Below the pieces are notes generated by a model. That model was not told the DNA's origin and did not search any database. It was given only the letters and a program-made list of their open reading frames with translations. Below, piece after piece: positions 60,089-64,000 of a DNA stretch of 64,000 bases. Source of the DNA: Chryseosolibacter histidinae (GTDB lineage: Bacteria; Bacteroidota; Bacteroidia; Cytophagales; Cyclobacteriaceae); assembly GCF_018598225.1 (NCBI RefSeq), contig NZ_JAHESF010000009.1, forward strand, positions 62,001-126,000, written 5' to 3'. The first letter of the stretch is position 1. Each line of letters begins with the position of its first letter. The position numbers and the translations under genes are program-made.

Positions 60089-63073
60089 CTAGAAATTAAA
60101 GGTTCCTACCAGCACCTCGAACTTTGAAACAGACGGGGAAAGCCCCTGAGCGTACCGTACCCCAATGTCGAACTGGGGTAAAAACCGCAGGATGTTGATG
60201 TCGAGCTTGGCCTCGATACCGGTTGACGTATAGGTTTGACTGGTCCGGTACGTTGGACTCTGACCAAAACCATAGTCGAAAAACAGGTTTGCCCGAAGGC
60301 GTTGGATGTTCACCAGGGGGCCGATGGCAATGTCAGGATACCAGACAGGCAAGGTGTAGTTGGCCGACATGGAATAGAACTCCTCGAACCGCGACACAGA
60401 CTGGCCTCTCGGCAGGGGGATTTGGTTGCGGAACATGTAGCTGTCAAGCCCTTCCCCTGTTTTTGCATTCGCCCGTGTAAGCTCGGTGGACTGGAAAGCC
60501 CAGTAGCCCCAAAGCGAATGATGCTTCACGAGACCGGGGAAATAAAGTAATCCGTAGAACGAGAACTGTTTGCCTGTGTAATCACCAAACCTCCTGCGGC
60601 CCATGCCAGGCACGTCCAGGGTAGTGGCAGTATTGTAGGCATCGATGAACACCCGCTGTCCCCATCGCGCATTAATGTCGCGCCGGCTCAGCTTCTGCAA
60701 CCGGTATCCGGCAAAGCTGAAGTGGTTGTAGAACAGGCTTCCATGGTCGATATAATCGCGGAAAAAAAACTGGGGCAATCGCGAGGTAATGATCCTGCCA
60801 CCACCATCGATGCTGTTGGTAAAATCTGTAACGGAGGTATAGCCCACATGATTTCCAAACGTGAGATTGGTGCTGAAGCGCGAGTTGGTGAGGTTCAACG
60901 GTATGCGCAACCCCGCTTCGATGGTCTGTTCGTTCCAGTCAAAAGTGAGGTTGTCAGTGACGGCCACGGTATCGCCACTCACAACTTTGCCGTAGGTAAT
61001 TCTGCCTTCATCCACAGACCGGTCTGCAATGGAAGCCGTAACGTCTATGATCGGCAGCCATCCCTGATAGCTCGCCTGGGCACGCCATGCGCCTGTTCTT
61101 TCGTTGATGTCGAAAGCATAACCCGCGCTGAGCGATAGCGTGCTCAGGATGTCGCGCGATACAATGCCCACGGTTGCCTCCGTGAGATCCGTCTCCACAT
61201 TCACGCCCCAGGTGTACGGGTTGATCAATCCACGCAGCTTCGAATACTTAGTCACAGGAAGCGTTTGCTGCGGCACGTTCCGGAACAAGCCCGGGTCGCC
61301 CTCCTGCTCAACGAGGTGACTGTAGAATTCAACAGGGCTGCCTTCTTTCTTATAAGGCCTCCACGTTGCAGGATCGAACGGCGCCTTCACCACGTCAAGG
61401 CCATCTCGGGTCTGGTCGTTATAAAAGATCGTTTTCCCATCCTTCGACAAAGAAGGATTGTAAGCGCCATATTTGCTGCTGGTGACCTGGTATCTTTGCC
61501 CGGTGGAGCGCTGTATGGCATAGATGTTGTCGATGCCGCTCACCGGTGAATTGAATAACACATAATCACCCACCAACACAGGGTGACCGACATTTTCCTG
61601 CTGCGGCACCACGAATCCTTGAAGCACTGATCCAGCACTGTAATCGAACAAGGTGATGACTTTTCCCAGCGGTTTATTTTCCAATACAGCAATCACCTTT
61701 CCGTCATCTGACCAGCGGGGCATGGAAAAGAAATGGTTCTCTGCGTTCGGAAATTCTTTCAGGATGCTACCGGTTGATGCGTCGAGCACCACCATTTGTG
61801 TCTGATACTGTGTGTTGGTGCGTATGGTCACGATCTTGCTGGCATCGGGCGAAAGTGATGCGCTGGCATACCGCTCGTGCCGGGAGCCGATCACTTTGCG
61901 TTGCTTCGTATCACGGTCGTACGTTTTCACCAGCGAATAATTTTTCACGGCCCACCGCGGACTGAACCCATATTCATTCCATACGATCTTCTGCCCCACC
62001 GATGAAAGCATACCCGCATCGTTGACGAAGCCCGGTGTAAAGACGTGTTTCTCCTTCCCATCTTTCAGCAGCACAAACTGCTCGATGTCGCCAATGCCCT
62101 GCTTCATGGCCAGCACACTTCCGTCTTCCAGCACCTGGGGATACAGGTAATCGGTGTAAGCGCTGCTGTTGCGCGGATTCACCCGTTCGAACGGGGTGAG
62201 TGTAAGACTGGCCTGCTGCTTTTGCCACTCCTGCTGAAAGTCGTTGGCCATTTCCCTGTACAATTCTGTAACATAAAGACCTGACTCCTTTTTGATGGCA
62301 TTCGAAAAAGCAAACGGAATAAAAGGAACACTCCATGAACGCTTCGTGATCTTCTCCCAGATCTCGGGATCGTTGGTGCGTTTTCTGAGATAGCTGATCA
62401 TGTAATAACCCAGCACATATTCGTTGGGAATGTTGTGCTTGTATGACCGCAGGGCCTGCTTGTGATAATTGAACTCCCTTCCCTCAAGCAGGTTGGTTTT
62501 GAACACGAGGCCGAAGTAGGGTATTTTACCACGTCCGGTTGGCGTAAAGGCTGTTTCAGTAGCCACGGCATCTCCTTCCCAGAACCAGGGCGGCGCCGCA
62601 GCCTGTGCCATTCCTGCAAAAGTGGTGGCCCCGAAGAGATAATAAAAGAGGCGGTTGAATCCACGTTTGGCATGCTGGTACTGAACAATGTGGCGGTACT
62701 CGTGCGACATGAGCATATCGAGCCAGTCATTGTTACCGATGAAATTGTAATCCTGCGGAGGCATGGCATAGAACTCCGACCTGCGGGGAAGCACAGAAAC
62801 AAATCCGTTCGAAATGGAGGACTGATTTTGTAAGATGACCGAGATCTTTCTCGGCGTAGCCCCCATGGACCTGGCTTCTTCGGCGTGGATATGCTCCAGC
62901 GTATTCGCCACCCGCTGCCCCTGGTCTTCAAATCCCTTGGGAAAGAGAACCCTGAAGTTGGGAGTGTTGATCTGTCGCCATTTCAGCGATGGCGGATTGT
63001 TCTCAAGAATGGTCTGACCAAAATGCGCGTGGCCCGTCAGCAACAAAAAGACAAAAGGGAGCAGTTTCTTCAT
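60089..63073 (-). CDS. Exported metallopeptidase-like/TolB-like propeller/outer-membrane barrel protein
   Basis: 994 residues, signal peptide ending HFGQ. Residues about 30-290 are a gluzincin-type peptidase MA domain: H124-E-Y-R-H128 (MSHEYRHIVQYQHAKRG) and WFWEGDAVATE with Glu166 as probable third zinc ligand, all intact. Residues about 300-600 are TolB/WD-like propeller blades (YASASLSPDASKIVTIRTN, MPRWSDDGKVIAVLENKPLG, YNPSLSKDGKTIFYNDQ). Residues about 640-994 alternate as amphipathic beta strands and end FEVLVGTFNF, like an outer-membrane barrel. The order fits an uncharacterised Bacteroidota envelope family. It follows the DUF4249 gene by 63 bases on the same strand. Confidence 0.8.
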   Translation of the reverse strand: MKKLLPFVFLLLTGHAHFGQTILENNPPSLKWRQINTPNFRVLFPKGFEDQGQRVANTLEHIHAEEARSMGATPRKISVILQNQSSISNGFVSVLPRRSEFYAMPPQDYNFIGNNDWLDMLMSHEYRHIVQYQHAKRGFNRLFYYLFGATTFAGMAQAAAPPWFWEGDAVATETAFTPTGRGKIPYFGLVFKTNLLEGREFNYHKQALRSYKHNIPNEYVLGYYMISYLRKRTNDPEIWEKITKRSWSVPFIPFAFSNAIKKESGLYVTELYREMANDFQQEWQKQQASLTLTPFERVNPRNSSAYTDYLYPQVLEDGSVLAMKQGIGDIEQFVLLKDGKEKHVFTPGFVNDAGMLSSVGQKIVWNEYGFSPRWAVKNYSLVKTYDRDTKQRKVIGSRHERYASASLSPDASKIVTIRTNTQYQTQMVVLDASTGSILKEFPNAENHFFSMPRWSDDGKVIAVLENKPLGKVITLFDYSAGSVLQGFVVPQQENVGHPVLVGDYVLFNSPVSGIDNIYAIQRSTGQRYQVTSSKYGAYNPSLSKDGKTIFYNDQTRDGLDVVKAPFDPATWRPYKKEGSPVEFYSHLVEQEGDPGLFRNVPQQTLPVTKYSKLRGLINPYTWGVNVETDLTEATVGIVSRDILSTLSLSAGYAFDINERTGAWRAQASYQGWLPIIDVTASIADRSVDEGRITYGKVVSGDTVAVTDNLTFDWNEQTIEAGLRIPLNLTNSRFSTNLTFGNHVGYTSVTDFTNSIDGGGRIITSRLPQFFFRDYIDHGSLFYNHFSFAGYRLQKLSRRDINARWGQRVFIDAYNTATTLDVPGMGRRRFGDYTGKQFSFYGLLYFPGLVKHHSLWGYWAFQSTELTRANAKTGEGLDSYMFRNQIPLPRGQSVSRFEEFYSMSANYTLPVWYPDIAIGPLVNIQRLRANLFFDYGFGQSPTYRTSQTYTSTGIEAKLDINILRFLPQFDIGVRYAQGLSPSVSKFEVLVGTFNF

Positions 63074-63136
63074 CCGGCAGGTTTACCAGGTGAATATTCA
63101 ACTCCCTTCTGTGAAAAGCAAACGCTTTGAAGAAAA

Positions 63137-63970
63137 CTATTCGATCTTGATCGTGCTGGTGTTCACGGAGCTCACCTGGAAAAAGCCCAGGGCACCGTTG
63201 CTCAGGTTGGTACGCGGCGAGGACGGCAACGGTCCGAACATACCTCCCCCATCATTGTTCAGCAAGGTTGACAGATCGTTATAAAAAACATATCCCACCC
63301 GGCTCAGGCTGTACACCTCCACTTTGGCTACGTCGTTCTTACCATAATAGACAGGCGATTCGGCGCCGCTGATATTCTCCGCCAGGAACTCATCGTCTGT
63401 ATAGTAGATATCAGTATCGTTGAAGTAGGTCAGTGAGTCGTTCCTGTAAAATTTGAACAGGTACCAGTTCAGCTGATTCTGAGGCTCCTTGGCAAACATG
63501 AGCAGCTCATAGATCTTGCCTTCGTCTTCGGGATCTTCTTCCTGGTCCTCGTCGATCTGATACTTGAGCGAATCCATAACAATGACGCTGGCCAGCAGGT
63601 CTGTTGCCTCGTAACGTTGTCCGTCAGCATCCACGGTAAGGGTATAGGTTCTTCCTACCTTTCCGGTGAATTTACTTTGTGGAATGTAGATGCCCGCCGA
63701 GTCTGCGTGGTTGCGCGGATTGTGCACAAAGGTAACAACCTCTCCAAGGTCATCTTTCACAGTAACCAGGGCATCGGTGATGCGGGGGGTCTTACCTTTG
63801 TCGTAGAAGCCTACGGAACGGGTGATCTTCACACTCTGGCGTCCGGGAATGTCGGTGACCAGTCCTTCGATGACGATGTGCTCCGGGGTCTGGTCGATGT
63901 CCAGCTGGATGGGTTCGTCACATCCCATCAGGGTCAAAGCAGCGAATATAGTGATGATGAAATATCTCAT
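63137..63970 (-). CDS. DUF4249 lipoprotein
   Basis: 277 residues. Lipoprotein signal FAALTLMGCDEPIQLDID (Cys17) followed by the DUF4249 pattern: HIVIEGLVTDIPGRQSVKITRSVGFYDKGKTPRITDALVTVKDDLG, GIYIPQSKFTGKVGRTYTLTVDADGQRYEA, and YKFYRND-like NWYLFKFYRNDSL. DUF4249 proteins are regular partners of TonB-dependent receptors in Bacteroidota. The receptor C-terminus is visible 6 bases upstream. Likely an outer-membrane accessory lipoprotein, function otherwise unknown. Confidence 0.88.
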   Translation of the reverse strand: MRYFIITIFAALTLMGCDEPIQLDIDQTPEHIVIEGLVTDIPGRQSVKITRSVGFYDKGKTPRITDALVTVKDDLGEVVTFVHNPRNHADSAGIYIPQSKFTGKVGRTYTLTVDADGQRYEATDLLASVIVMDSLKYQIDEDQEEDPEDEGKIYELLMFAKEPQNQLNWYLFKFYRNDSLTYFNDTDIYYTDDEFLAENISGAESPVYYGKNDVAKVEVYSLSRVGYVFYNDLSTLLNNDGGGMFGPLPSSPRTNLSNGALGFFQVSSVNTSTIKIE

Positions 63971-63976
63971 GTCAAA

Positions 63977-64000
63977 TCAGAATTTAAAGTTATAGGTAAC
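63977..64000 (-). CDS. C-terminal end of a probable TonB-dependent receptor (N-terminus outside window)
   Basis: Only seven codons and the stop are visible: VTYNFKF then TGA. A terminal aromatic after alternating hydrophobic residues is typical of outer-membrane barrels, and DUF4249 genes normally follow TonB receptor genes, so the assignment rests mainly on context. Confidence 0.5.
   Translation of the reverse strand, partial: VTYNFKF

Overview
The window reads as chromosome from a member of the Bacteroidota, most likely a Cytophagales-type soil or freshwater bacterium (the rank is inference). Evidence: type IX secretion sorting tails, SusC/SusD and DUF4249 partners, reg_prop hybrid kinases, SPII lipoproteins, Bacteroidota-type promoters (TAnnTTTG at -7, sometimes with TTG at -33), and weak use of Shine-Dalgarno sequences. 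No phage, insertion sequence, plasmid gene or CRISPR array was seen. About 46 protein genes (two cut by the window edges) and one tRNA are supported.

Layout. 1-11055 (minus): large surface or secreted proteins: a truncated SpvB/Rhs-type protein, a PKD plus beta-helix lipoprotein, a LamG/SprB-like T9SS protein, and a fibronectin/PA14 T9SS protein. 11298-12121: two small paralogous proteins of unknown function. 12275-18519 (minus): an apparent iron-acquisition operon (DUF4856 lipoprotein, imelysin, HTTM membrane protein, FecA-like TonB receptor) behind a promoter with two tandem inverted-repeat operators. 18785-30378: membrane protein, lipoprotein, yceI facing hxlR, a 1400-residue hybrid sensor kinase, an ABM monooxygenase, a TPR histidine kinase and an AT-rich orphan. 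30683-35891: DoxX protein, a four-gene operon of unknown function ending in an ankyrin protein, and a small exported protein.

36137-49256 is the most coherent locus: SusC, SusD and two formylglycine-type sulfatases on the minus strand, facing a substrate-binding protein, a formylglycine-generating enzyme (FGE) with both catalytic cysteines, and a TlpA-like thioredoxin lipoprotein on the plus strand. The two divergent promoters carry almost the same 17-bp box directly after the -7 element. The leaders carry UCCACC motifs, one in a hairpin loop, and the terminator after the larger sulfatase shows the complementary loop GGUGGA. This looks like a self-contained sulfate-ester scavenging and sulfatase-maturation unit with unusual regulation.

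49347-64000: tRNA-Glu, gapA, a J-domain/TPR membrane protein, a TerB-like protein, an NTF2-like protein, a small membrane peptide, a class III aminotransferase (probably leaderless), an AI-2E transporter, hslV, an alginate-lyase-family protein, the pyruvate dehydrogenase E2, a metallopeptidase/propeller/beta-barrel protein, a DUF4249 lipoprotein and the end of a probable TonB receptor.

A striking genome-scale feature is a set of intergenic repeats. At least eight unrelated short words (for example GTCCACGGTCGAC, TACGAGGTACGAA, CAATTGACA, GGAGCCAGAAGCC) are reiterated in degenerate tandem, usually also inverted to make hairpins, and most sit directly against stop codons.
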